64,000 nt of DNA, taken from assembly GCA_030015575.1 (NCBI GenBank), contig CM057339.1:697264761-697328760 (forward strand), written 5' to 3'. Each line of letters starts with the position of its first letter. The first letter of the stretch is position 1. This stretch comes from Agapanthus africanus. Its lineage: Eukaryota; Streptophyta; Magnoliopsida; Asparagales; Amaryllidaceae. The notes below the pieces were generated by a model, which was given only the letters and a program-made list of their open reading frames with translations, was not told the origin of the DNA and made no database searches. Of the stretch, positions 46,627 to 57,495 are shown in pieces. Both the position numbers and the translations under genes were made by a program.

Positions 46627-47557
46627 ATATAAACATCGTGCTTTGAAAAGTATAGGGTAGGTTGTTACCCTGTGAAGTTTTCCTAAAGGTGTTTTTTTAA
46701 CAATATCGAAAAGAGGTTGATACTAAAATTCATAGTATTTTAATTAAAAGTTCGTTATATGATTTTTTTACATGAAAATTTTGGTTAAACTCAAAACTAA
46801 AAGATTGTAATCAAAATTACAAGTAAAATGGTGAAGTTAGTTTGAAATATGTATTAAGGAAAAGAGAGTTCCAAGTTTAAAAAGAAATGTATCGGAGGTA
46901 ACTCCACTTTACCGATATATTTTTTTGGAGGTGATTTGAAATGAAAAGAAGAAGAGATGGGAAGGACTTACGGCATTATACTATCGAGAAGAGAGTAAGG
47001 AAGAAGGGTGGGGGTTTCGTGGTGTCGCGGAAGCTCCGGAAACGGCTTCGATCTTCGATGGAAGGAGCTTGGTTGCTAAGTCCACTTGACTCCACTTGCA
47101 CTTAGGAAATTTGTGATGATTTTGCTAGAAATTTTCAGAATAGAGGGGAGTTAGGGCGTGGGGTGGTATTTATAGTGAAGAATTAAGATTTGGAAATTAA
47201 AATTTTGGATTAAAATTTATTAAAAAGGTGTTAATGGTGAATTGAAGGGTCTTTGTTTGATTGCAGGGAAATCAAAGAGTGCAGGGGAGTTAAAGGGAGC
47301 CGAAGGGGTGTGTGTGCAAAGCATAGAGGGATTTGTCTTCATCCCAACCGTTGGTAGCGGCCATATGGGGACTTTGGGCGATCGGAAATTGATGATCCAT
47401 TTCAAGAATCGTGCCACGTATCAAGTTGGGTGTGTACATCTTATTGTGCCTGTTTGATTTTTCTAAAACTTTTCGTTTCTCCGTGTATTGCACGTGCAAC
47501 TCTTGGGCTTCCGAAAAATTTAAAAAGAAAAATATTAAAAAATAATTGGTTCTGAAA

Positions 47558-47612
47558 GGATGCGAACGCACAGGCTATGTCACAATAGTGTAGAGACTTT
47601 ACCAGTAAGCTA
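47558..47612 (-). other. tRNA-like pol III promoter boxes (SINE-like) inside solo LTR H
   Basis: On the minus strand an A-box-like TAGCTTACTGGTAAAG (47612-47597) is followed 45 nt later by a B-box-like GTTCGCATCC (47567-47558). Both spacing and text match internal promoters of tRNA genes and tRNA-derived SINEs. The arms do not pair into a cloverleaf, so it is not a tRNA gene. Confidence 0.45.
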
Positions 47613-47727
47613 CAAGTTGTTTCTTGCTTTTATTTAACAAAAATAACTTTTAACATTTACACAGGCTCTAATACCCTTTACTGTGAAATACAAGAAATTT
47701 CTGTACAGTGATTTCAGAGTCATTACA

Positions 47728-47732
47728 ATACC
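47728..47732. other. Target site duplication of H, right copy
   Basis: ATACC, identical to 36794-36798. Confidence 0.75.
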
Positions 47733-48946
47733 TAGCACAAGCATCTACATCTTCGATTACTTCGAAGAATCCTGATAATTCCATCGTATGTTTCTCTACT
47801 TTATTCTTATACCTATAAACTTTTCAAATTTTTTGGACCTTGCATTATAAAGAATGTATGTCTAAAATCAGAGAACTCATAGGTAAAGCTGAATGAAGTA
47901 AGATTACCAATCCCTTGTCCTAAGGGACACTGGACAACATATATTTTCATGTATAAGTTCCAAGAGTATACTGACTTAAATTTAATGTATTGTAAGTTGA
48001 AAAATGTATCTTGTTTAAGAATGTCTTACACCGTTATTCAATGCACCTTGCTTTATTCTCAACCGATAAAAGTAAATATTTAGAATATAATTTCCAAAAT
48101 ATATATCTCACTTTATAAAATAAATATACAAATATTCAATTTTAAAAATTGGTGCATAACAACGATTATTCAGAACCAAATATTTGCCATCAAGCATAGC
48201 CAAACGATTTAATCCAATATCGCCAATTGCTACGAATTCCGATATCGAGGATCGAATCGAAATTTCCTAATATTCTACTCTTACTCAGCATCTGTAATGC
48301 CGTACAGATGTGAGATCCAAATCTGGTACATACATACCCTGGAGTCAGAATTAATTGAGAAAACAGTTCTCATTTACAAGTATACAGAAAAACTGAAACA
48401 TAAATGTTTCAATGTGAGTGGCCGTGTATTCATAATAATGCCTCTTCCATTATCCAGATTCATGACAACAATCGTAATTTCTTTTTCTTTTACTTCAATC
48501 CCTTTATATGTCTCTACATCTTATCTTCTGTACACCGCACTTAGGCTAATTGATTTTCTTCCTTCCCTACCTTTCGGCACCAGCCTAAGGTTTGGAAGAA
48601 GAGTATCCAATAAGCATAATAGGTGTACTTTCCTAATGTAAGGAGCTCTCACAATCTGAGAGAAGTTAAAAGGAAGAGACAACCGAATATTACAATCCAA
48701 ATTCTCCAGATCTAGTGGCCATCCTCGAATGAAACAGCTTTTTCAAGTTCGTATATAGCTATACGATGGCTGTTCCAAGTAATATGGATCATCGAAGTGA
48801 TATGGAGTGTTCTGGAGAAAAGTAAGGGGAAAGTGGGAGTAGCAGGGATATATGCAACTTTGTCGTGAATCAAGACAACCCAAAGCCAAAGTTTGTAAAA
48901 AGGTTCGGTCAACTTGGTTAAAGAGTTTTAGCCTAAGGTAAGTCAT
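47733..48946 (-). pseudogene. gag / protease / integrase N-terminal remnant of element F (right piece)
   Basis: Antisense copia sequence between the integrase break at H and the gag ATG (48946-48944). It aligns in blocks with E (17370-18420). The gag start text MTYLRLKLFNQVDRTF corresponds to MTGLKLLLEKNILTGP of B. Frames are short and shifted. Confidence 0.55.
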
Positions 48947-49607
48947 GGGTCGCTGTAACAAAGAGAGAGAAAAGAAACACTCAGCATGCACACTATCAAG
49001 ATTAGATTGGTTGTCACTTTATCTAATCAGGATGGCACCCACTGTTTCCTCAAATTCTCCTTCAAACGCTAAAAGGAGAACTAGTCGGGATCATATACAC
49101 CTTACAAGTTCGCTAACCATTCAGCCAAGCCAGTGTTGGTACTCCGAGGGAGGTCCCCCGTGCTTTTGCACGGACCCAATCAATAACCCCGTTTACGCAT
49201 AGGTATAACCTCGTTAACACTTTCTAGACACCTAATAGGTTAGCTAATTGTGAAGTGAAAATCTCTCGAGAAGTAATAAATACTCATCAGTAGGAATCGG
49301 AACCTAACTATAATAGTGTGATAATTTTGACGGAAACTGACCAAAATTACCACACTCCAGAAGGTATGCGTAAACTTGGCAAGTTTCCCGTATGTTTGAA
49401 ACTCCCGATATGAATTTTTCCCCAAGGGTCTCACGACCTTGACGAAGGCCAACAAATCATAAGTCACAATTCAAGTTGTATTCGTCATTGTCCTGATTAA
49501 ATAAAACCCACCCGTACCCACCCTTGACGAAGGCTTACAAGGTTGTACGAATTTCTTAGATTAATGCATCTCTATGCTGTAGAAAAGAAATAGTTACCAT
49601 GCACTTT
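48947..49607 (-). other. Leader of element F, gag-proximal part
   Basis: The sense strand has a pyrimidine tract ending TTGTTACAG (48953) directly before CGACCCATG, and two motif hairpins (49430-49463, 49513-49549). Their loops are TTGGCCTTCGT and TAAGCCTTCGT. The place of the third hairpin is cut by I at 49608. Confidence 0.6.
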
Positions 49608-50433
49608 TGTAACGTTTTAAAAATAAATAAATAAATTGTTTAGGAGAATTTTCCGATAATCGGTAAAATAAATTGTATTTTCCGTAAAACGTAACTATAA
49701 TTGTTTTTCAACATAGACTTAAAAAAACCTATTTTAACTATTTAATTGTTAATATTTGGTATTTATTTAGTCACTTATAAATTATTAGTATACTTAAATA
49801 TTTTTCCTTAATTAATTATTTTAAATAATATTTTAAGCTTTCATTTAGGTATTAAATTGTTGGTAATTACAAATTGGAATGGGTTAATTATACAAATATG
49901 AACCATGACAACACAAACACTTAACTTGTAACATGCTCATGCTTTCTTAATTTGTCTCCAATATTCTAGAGAATTCTAGGGTAAAGATTAATTATAAAAT
50001 AAATTAATTAACATGTGAACTAATAAATGAGCTTGAAGGGTTGTATTATCCTAGAAATTTATACACACTTACACACACACCCATTCCCCAAGTCAAGGCC
50101 GAGCCTAGTAAGTGGCAGCCCCCCTTTCTCTTCACTAATTCTCATCTCATTCTCATTCTAAAAATTTAAAAGAAAAAGAAAATTTAAAAAGGGGGTTAAT
50201 ATGTGAAATGATGGGGAGGTTTCTACACTTATCTACACACTCCACTCTCTCTCATTTTTTCTCATCCTAACCTGGCCGAGCCCACCTTGTGCAGTCCCCC
50301 ATTTTTCCCCATCTCATTTCCTCCAAAAAACTCTTCAAAATTCCATCAAAAATTCAAAATAAAACACCACAAATTCATAATTAAATCCTTACCCATTATT
50401 CTTTAGCCAAACTAGTATGGATCTTGGAGCAAG
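49608..50433 (+). repeat. Element I: 5' part of a gypsy-type LTR, interrupted by CACTA J
   Basis: Starts TGTAACGTTTTAAAAATAAA and follows the layout of C's LTR (TGTAACATTTTCAAAAATAT...). That is an AT-rich first 300 bases, a GTCAAGGCCGAGCC / CTGGCCGAGCCCACC region with CT-rich tracts, and near the end TGGATCTTGGAGCAAG, matching ACATGGAGCTAAAGAAGCAAGG of C. It is a diverged relative, not a copy, of C's LTR. The rest lies beyond J, outside the window. The 5 bp before it (ACTTT) may be its TSD. Confidence 0.6.
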
Positions 50434-50446
50434 CACTACTACAAAT
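50434..50446. repeat. CACTA terminal inverted repeat (left end)
   Basis: CACTACTACAAAT, the conserved end of plant CACTA elements. Confidence 0.85.
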
Positions 50447-50452
50447 AAGGGC

Positions 50453-50912
50453 TGCCCCTACGGATATATTCGTAGGGGCGAAAAAACACCCCGTAGGTGC
50501 AAAGGCCAAAGGTGCAAGTTGAAGCCCTGAACTTGCCCCTACGGAGTTCTGTGTAGGGCCAGTTTCACCTACGGAGTAGGCCGTAGGGTAAAAAAAGTTA
50601 TATTATTTACGGTTTTTTAAAATATATTAACTGTACCTACGGAGATATCCGTTGGGCCAAGTACTATCCCCTACGGATATCTGCATAGGTACTTATTCGT
50701 AGGGGCAAAATATCAGGATTTATGATATTTTGCCCCTACGGATAAATCTGTAGGGGCCTTTGTTTGCCCCTACGGATATGTCCGTAGGAGCACTCCCAAC
50801 CCCCTGGTACTGAAATCAGGGGGGAAATATCAGTTACTGCTGATATTGTGCCCCTACGGTTTAAACCGTAGGGGCAACATGTGTACCTACGGATTAATCC
50901 GTAGGTACACAT
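50453..50912. repeat. Subterminal palindromic repeats of J
   Basis: About ten copies of a palindrome such as GCCCCTACGG...CCGTAGGGGC with 4-8 nt between arms (for example near 50453, 50732, 50762, 50850, 50883). These are the expected binding sites of the TNPA-type protein. The 280 bp that follow (50913-51190) are AT-rich and empty. Confidence 0.8.
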
Positions 50913-51193
50913 TATCTGTATTTTTTTTAAAAAAAAGGGTTGCATGATTTTTTCCCGCCCTGTGCACAATAATATATATATCAATAAAATATAAAATCAA
51001 TCATCACACAACATATATCGCAGTATTCATAATCACATCTCACGCATATAATATACAAAAGAAACCCAAAAACTGAATATGATATAAATATAAACCAATA
51101 TCAATATCAATGTCAATATCATTTCAAAATGTAGTACAATATGTATGATATAAATAAATACATGTTTCAAAAAATATGAATCAAAAATCTACC

Positions 51194-54040
51194 CTAGCTC
51201 GGTCCAGCTCCACCTCTGATAAACGATAGAATCAAGCGCGCATACTCCTCGGTCAATAAACCATGCAATTCAGCGCGTGCGGGAGTCTGAGCGGCCTGTG
51301 GAGCTGGCGATGTGGTCTGCGCAGCCGCCGTCGAGGTAGTCGCTTGCGGAGCCGCGGCTGCGGGAGTCTGAGCGGGTGGTGGAGCTATAGGAGCTGTCTG
51401 CGGAACCGCAGCCGATGTAGTGGCTTGCGGAGCCACAGCCGAAGGAGATGCATGTGGAGGCTCGGCCGATGTACCCTGTCGCGTCTGGACCTAACGTGTG
51501 TAAGAAGTGTGTAAGAACTGTGTATTATTCAAATTCGTATCATTATCAAGTTATTTCGAAACCTCATTTGGATATCTAGTTTGGAAAACCGTTGTTTATT
51601 TTAATTACATATGTATGTATGATTAGTCAAACCTAAGTCTAAAACCAAATAAGCTCAAGCTACGTACTAATTATGGATATGTTGATATCTATAATATGAC
51701 ATGATATTTTATTATAAAGTAGTATACATACCAGCATCTCCTTCAACTCCTGAACGGTGGCCCTCAAGCTCTCCAGTTCCTGCTGGACACGTCGCTCAGT
51801 GGAGACGGAGGAAGTAACCGCCAGGGTGGAGTCCAACCTCATATGGGCCCTGCTAGGGCCCAGTCCCTGGCCTCACTCCCAACCTCCGTGGTGCCCTCCG
51901 TGTGCGGCGTCCAGAACTGGGGTCAGTAGCTTCGGATCGCTCTGCCCGGTAAAATCGATCCCCGAGGCCTCGGCCTGCTCAACCACCCGCTCCTACACCC
52001 ACATTAAGCAGTAATGTATAAGTATAAAATTTAAACTTGAACCTTCCAAAACTAAAATTTCAAATATGGGTAGAATAAATATTAACACTTACGCAATACT
52101 CCTGGGTAGCGACGTCGGGATATCGAAGCTCGCCCGTGGCGGGATCTGTCGAGTTGCCGTGGACGGCAAGATATGCGGATAGCACGCTCGCTGTACCACC
52201 TGACTCCACGGTCCGAGCTGTCTGCAATATTAGAAAATAACTCTTAATATTAGAAATATTAGAAAATAACTCTTAATATTGCAGAATATCACAAAGGTCG
52301 GTCTATTTTAATTTACCGATAACTCCATGGCTCGAGTAATATTCCTCGAGCCACCTGTGTAAGTAGGGCGACCCCTCTTCGCCGACTTCCTGTTCTCTGT
52401 ATTCTGAGCGGCCTGTTTCTGCACTACGCATTAACATTTAGTTTTCTAATTAAGGAACACAAAAAAATAAATTATATCCTAAACAATGAATTACATTTAA
52501 AATACATACCTGTTTGTGTTGGGAGTCGAAATATTCGCACAATAGAGGCCATGTCTCTACGTCGACTCTCGCAAACGCCGGAGTAGATAGGAGGGCCACT
52601 CTCTCTGCCTCGGGGGTCGCCATCCACAGGGAGTAGCAGTCAGCCTTCAGCTCATTCCTGTTGTATCGGACCTTGGCCTGCATGTTTTTCATCAGGCCAT
52701 TGTACAGAGCATGAAGGTCGAGCACCCTCCCCGGGTGATCAGAGTCGGCTACAGGCTGAAAATCGTAATCCAACTGAAAATACAGAAAAAAAACATTGTT
52801 ATTAGATTGCAATTATTAATAATAAATATATTGGATAGATCAAATGAAAATATAAATTAATACGTACCCGAGCCTGATCAAAGAAGAGGGCGAATGAGCG
52901 CTGGTGCTGCTCGCCCCACTCAACGTGTGGTGGATAGTTCTTCACGAGCCGGCTCTCGTCCCCCATATACCGGCCGAACCTCTTGGCATGAGGACCGGTA
53001 TAGCGATAGTCAAGGGTAAATAAGAGGGGGAATGCTGTCTCCCCTAGCTCTGTCAGGCCTCAGCCTATGGGACTGATTCGGGCCCTGAGTCCCCCTCTAG
53101 GGATGGGGAGGCCCTGCGTCTGCACGAAATATCAAGACAATCAATGTTAAGACAAAGTTGTATTAAGAAATCAAGGTTAAATGAAAATTGAAGTGTGATA
53201 TATACCTCCGGTGACTATCGCACCAGCCTCGGCCCGGGCAGCAGCACGAGCGGGACGATAGTTCCTCCGGTGAGGAATAACCGGGGTCCCGGATGCGGAC
53301 GCATCCCCTCCAACTAGAAATAAGCAATGACGCAAAATTTCCATGAAGTTCATATTTATTCTATAGAGCATATGTAAGATGAATAAATATTTTATATTTA
53401 TTCATACTAACCTGCAGACGATGCGGAGGGTATGGAAGCGGCAGGAGTGGCCCCTGCGGAAGATGTGGGCACACCATCTATAATTAGACAATTAAAAATA
53501 GATTATATAAGTAATTGCAAAAAGAATGTGTAGATCAATAATATAACGTTCTAAATCAATATGCATGCACTATAGGATATATAAACATACCCGCAGGTGC
53601 GGTGGTGTCACTTCCTACAGCTAGACAATAATAAAAATTGCTAAGTAAGAGCAAAAGGAATGTGTGTATTTATGATATAGCATTCTAAATCAATATACAT
53701 GCACTATATGATATATAAACATACCTGGAGGAGCGGGAGTGGCCTCTGTCCCAGATGTGGACGCATCACCAACAACTAGACAACCAAACATTGACAATAT
53801 AAGTAATTTTGACATAAACAGGCATGAATATCTGTAATATTACATTCAAAATGGATATGCGTGCAGTATACCTGGAGATGTGGAAAAATCCACACGGAAG
53901 GAGGCATCCGAAGGGGTCTCCGATCTGGGTGCAAGACCGGCCCTCTGAAGCTCCCTACGGAGCTCTCCGGACGGCAGAACCGCTCTGCCTCTGCCTCTGC
54001 CACGGCTGGAGCTCCTGCCGCCCCTCGTTGCTCCCGACAT
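51194..54040 (-). pseudogene. Second CACTA gene: Transposase_24 / Ptta-type plant transposase, multi-exon, one in-frame stop
   Basis: The predicted start ATG is at 54040 (MSGATRGGRSSSRGRGRGRA, basic N-terminus). Exons read leftwards, with GT/AG-type borders: about 53872-54040, then small exons near 53726-53775, 53591-53622, 53412-53480 and 53214-53314. Core exons follow near 52869-53118 (GETAFPLLFTLDYRYTGPHA...HVEWGEQHQRSFALFFDQAR), 52508-52774 (LDYDFQPVADSDHPGRVLDL...LLCEYFDSQHKQ), 52318-52425, 52095-52221, 51733-51993 and 51194-51490. The core resembles the Ptta/En/Spm plant transposase family (PF03004); that is recognition by eye. The end has a coiled-coil-like SVSTERRVQQELESLRATVQ and an Ala/Pro/Gln-rich tail. 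A TGA near 51874 interrupts the second-last exon, and another stop lies near 53058, so the copy is probably inactive unless my exon borders are off. Its presumed role is binding the subterminal repeats. Confidence 0.65.
53411..53880 (-). repeat. Tandem exon-intron duplications in the second CACTA gene
   Basis: Four consecutive units of about 130-180 bp, each a small exon coding Gly/Ala/Pro/Thr-rich text (for example DASTSGTEATPAPP) plus its intron. The introns repeat too: GTATGTTTATAT at the donor side, TCTAG at the acceptor side, and a shared TTCTAAATCAATATGCATGCA block. Confidence 0.65.
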
Positions 54041-54218
54041 CGTCATCAAATCTAGATAAACGGTTCGTGGACGCATTAGACAATTATTAAAAGTATTGAC
54101 TATATATGTATAGAGCGTAAAATGTGAAGTAATAATATAACATTACTGATAACCTTTTTCGTTTCGTGGGCGCATTATACATATCTACTTGGATTTCATC
54201 GTCGATGTCATTTCTAAC

Positions 54219-55360
54219 CTACGTAACTTCATGATCGGTCGAAGACAACCCGTCCTTCGAAACAGACGGTCGGAGAACTGTAAGCCTTCTCTCTTCTTCG
54301 ACCTCATCGCTGTCCTCGAATTCTGGGACATCGTAGACATCTCTGGGTTTCCATCGGCATACAACACTCCATCCCGGATGCTTCAAACACTGTGAGTAGT
54401 ATACTTGGAATGCTTGGTTCGGAAAGATAAACGGATCTTCCTGGCCGTAAAATCGAAGTGTGTTCACACTGGTCAATCCATATTCATCTTTCCAAGTCCC
54501 AAGATTGCTTCTCCACCTATCCGTATTGGTTCGCGTATCGTACCAAGTACACTGGAATATATAAAAGGGTTCTGATCGTCCGGGATAGTGGATGTCGAGT
54601 ATACAATTTAAGTACCCATAGTAAATCACACCGTCCGATCCTACCGTCGCAATCCCACTATTCTGAGTGGTTCTAGATGTTTCTATGTTCTTAACTTCGA
54701 ATTTGTATCCAAGGACACCAAATCCTTTGTAATATGCAACCTCCATACTAGGAAATTGAGCTAAACATCTTGAATCACTCTCAAATGATGCAGACAAGTT
54801 CGGATCGTAGATCTAACAAAACAAATTTTACGACAAATACATAATGATACAAGTTTCGATTAAAACTGATAGCAATAAAATGTTATTCGAATAACTTACA
54901 TGATCTGTGACCCAATCACAAAAATTATCCTGATGATATTTTTCCAAACGTTCTTCGTTCCAATCAGGATGCCCCTCACGTACCTCGTTAAAATGAATTC
55001 TGTTTTCGACAAATAATTATGACATTAATATTATATCATTTCATACACACACAAACACATATATAACAATTAATCCAAAAAAACTTACTCTCTAATTTGT
55101 TCAAGACATGTGCAATTAAGCAAGATAAACCGGTATATCTTGTTGATAAACATAGTGTCTACCCTCTTATACTCGGCTTTTCCATATGGCCCGTCTTGAA
55201 TTCTTCGTGGTCGGTTAAGCCTTGTCTCAATGTTCTCGTCCAGATAGCGGGAACAAAATGTGGTTGCTTCATCAAGAAGATAACCTTGCATGATAGAACC
55301 CTCTGGTCGATTTTTATTGCGTATATACTTCTTAAGAGTGTAGAGGTACCTAATGAAAAT
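54219..55360 (-). CDS. TNP2-like CACTA transposase, C-terminal part (DUF4218 end and DUF4216), cut by B
   Basis: Three exons in open frame: 55089-55360 and beyond (FIRYLYTLKKYIRNKNRPEGSIMQGYLLDEATTF..., the end of the DUF4218-type region), 54900-54999 (IHFNEVREGHPDWNEERLEKYHQ), and 54219-54812. The last exon holds the DUF4216-type domain (GSDGVIYYGYLNCILDIHYPG...CTWYD...DEYGLTSVNTLRF...DPFIFPNQAFQVYYSQC...GWSVVCRWKPRDVYDVPEFED) and an acidic tail. Introns 55000-55088 and 54813-54899 have GTAAGT donors and CAG/TAG acceptors, and the reading frame joins correctly. The catalytic N-terminal part lies beyond B and the window edge. No stop or frameshift is seen in this part, so the gene may have been intact until B landed. 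TNP2 is the enzyme that cuts at CACTA ends. Confidence 0.82.
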
Positions 55361-57241
55361 TGTTAGTGTTTATGCCCTAGAAGGCCATTACTGTATCATA
55401 CTAGCTTGTATATTACTTAATGGAAGCTTGGGATATTCACATGTATATAACAGTCTTGCTAAACATGGTAGTATGCTACTTGGTTTTTCTATCTTAATAT
55501 GTGAGTATACGTATTGATAGAGCTCTTAGGATCTTGCTTGGCTACCAGCGTTGTGATGGCAGTCACACTAGTGGGGGCTGGGTAGTCTACAAGCACATCC
55601 TTATTCAGGTCCCTGGTCGTTGGATTATCGAGACAGAGCATCGATACTCCGGAGTAGACTAGTGTGTACGCTTCTCATCCCAGTTGGGGAGATGGTATGT
55701 CCCACAGCCATCAGTACGTCGTACTGGAGATAGTATACAGGTGCTCGTTAGGTTACGGGTACACCGGACAGGACTCACAGGGAACTGTTGGTTGGTTTGA
55801 TACCAGTCGTCAGTGAACAGTTCCCAGGTGACATGAGTACAGCATAGTCCGCAGACTTGACACTGCTACTTCGCCTCGAGTGTGTCCCACTGTTCTTAGA
55901 TTGCTACCCTACCACGGCTCTATGGAGTCGTGCAAACAGGTAGCAGTTGGGTGCAGTCCCGAGCACTTGGAGGCAGTGGCGGTTAGACAGGATTCGTCCC
56001 TCCCGGTATTGGGAGTAGATATCGTGCTGTGTCAGAGAGCCATTACGCAAAGTCCCTGGCCAGGGCAAGCGAGATTTGCTGGTAGGTTCCAGCAGTTTCT
56101 CAGGGTGTAATGGGCTTCACTCCGACACGACTTATACCGCTATTAGGGGACTGACGCTTGCCGCCCCCCTAGGCCCGATATGCGATAGTCATGGACGAAC
56201 GGACCGGACTGTATGGAGATTGTCACATCAGACTCAGTAGGAGTTCGGATGGGTTTACTCATCGGCCTTCTTATCGACAACTACCTGGGGACCGTTACGT
56301 ACAGCTAGTGCCGCTTGCGGTCTGTGGTTAAACCCACTGCCAGCGTAGTAGTCGAGTCTCTAGAGTCCCACACAGAGAGTTTCCTACTCCAGGCGAAACG
56401 ATATAGAGGTTGCATGGTTTTGCGACAAAGGGTTCGGATGCATACGTGCGTTTACGCGCGTATGACTTTCGGACAGTTTTTACCAGTCGGCTTTGGTTTA
56501 AGCCAGTTACTGGTATCCGGTTATTGGATTTTTACAGTCTAAAGTTTTTCCGTATTTTTACGGATCGGAGGGGCGTTCTCGTAATTACTCGAGAAGCTTC
56601 TAGAAGATGTGACTAAGGAGGTTTGTTTTGGAAAGAGAGTGAGTCATAGTGGTGATTCATTCACTTCATTAATGCACATTTATTGCTTAATGACTCATGT
56701 TAATGAATCATCACAAGATATTTTGTGAAGCATGCTTATTCATTTCCTTTATTGATTTATTGAAAATAAGAATGCTTCATAATATTATGATACACTCTCT
56801 CTCTTCTCTCATTATCATATCACACATTCTCTCTCCTCAAGCTCTCATCTTCAAGATACTAACCTTAATCCTCATGTGTTGAGAACAAAGGTTTAGTTAG
56901 ACTAAACAATCCATAACCTACACTCTATATCATTCTCTCATCTTTGATTAGCAATCAAAGTTGATTAGTTACCTCAAGTTAGAGGTTTAGCTTGGAGTTT
57001 TGCTCTCGGGTGGATCGTCTACTACCTAGAGAAGGTCGAGGAGAACCAAGGAGGACGTAAAGAAGAAGGACCGGTTCATTAGGTATAATCCCTAATCTCT
57101 TATGAAAAGAAACTCATAGGATACGGTTATTTAGAGTTTAGCTTCGATTCAAGCGGTTAGTCGATGTTCGTTGTTTAAACTTGATTGTTTTTGTATATTC
57201 CGCCTCCCCATAAGTACTGGGGTGTACTACATCGACTTACA
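55361..57241 (+). repeat. Element B 5' LTR
   Basis: TGTTAG to CTTACA, 1881 bp. It is closely similar to the LTRs of A, with a handful of substitutions and small indels (such as a shorter CT run near 56806). Confidence 0.93.
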
Positions 57242-57242
57242 G

Positions 57243-57255
57243 TGGTATCAGAGCC
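57243..57255 (+). other. Primer binding site of element B
   Basis: TGGTATCAGAGCC, one base after the LTR end. Confidence 0.88.
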
Positions 57256-57450
57256 TCGCTAAACACTAAATAACTTAATCGCAAATTTGTACGAATTTCG
57301 AACGAAAAAACGAACCCGGAAAACCCTAATTCTGTATAGTTTCTGTCGAACTGAAAATGAAGTCCTAAAATTTTTCTGGAGTGTTCAGAGAGCTAGAATG
57401 GGGTCCAGGAGAACACCCAAGAAATTCGAGCCCATGAATCGGCAACTCGG

Positions 57451-57495
57451 CCGCGGAACCGCGGCGGATCGGTGGGATCTGCCGCGCTTCCGCGG
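57451..57495 (+). other. PBS-proximal long hairpin of element B
   Basis: Same as in A: CCGCGGAA/TTCCGCGG, a C-C mismatch, an 11-bp inner stem and the loop GGTGG, starting 209 nt after the LTR end. Confidence 0.75.

Larger units (their letters stand above)
36799..47727 (-). mobile_element. Element H: antisense gypsy-type solo LTR (~2.8 kb), interrupted by G
   Basis: On the sense (minus) strand it starts TGTAATGACTCTGAAATC at 47727 and ends GGGGCATGATA at 36799, where the expected terminal CA appears mutated to TA. With G and its duplicated target removed it is 2815 bp. I see no PBS, PPT or coding sequence, and the flanks show the same five bases (ATACC), so a solo LTR left by LTR-LTR recombination is the simplest reading. 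A TATA-like CTATAAATACC lies on the sense strand at about 47166-47177, 550 bp into the LTR. The 5' end style (TGTAATGAC) is common in plant Ty3/gypsy LTRs; lineage is inference. Confidence 0.7.
25576..49607 (-). mobile_element. Element F: old antisense Ty1/copia element, split by A, H (with G) and I
   Basis: Antisense copia pol and gag in pieces: 25576-25984, 35736-36798, 47733-49607. The pieces read in order (RNase H, RT, integrase, gag, leader). The joins fit: the target duplications of A (CATGC) and H (ATACC) lie inside continuous F sequence, and across H the F sequence aligns with E (GGAATACCTAGCACAAG against GGAATGCCATGCACAAG near 17365). F is the oldest host visible here. Its leader continues on the far side of I, outside the window. 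Confidence 0.75.

Noticed and set aside
47545..47640. A tRNA gene
   Set aside because: Only A- and B-box-like text is present; the acceptor and anticodon arms do not pair.
49608..50433. Possible host intergenic sequence between F and J
   Set aside because: Start and layout match the LTR of C well enough to call it a gypsy-type LTR fragment.
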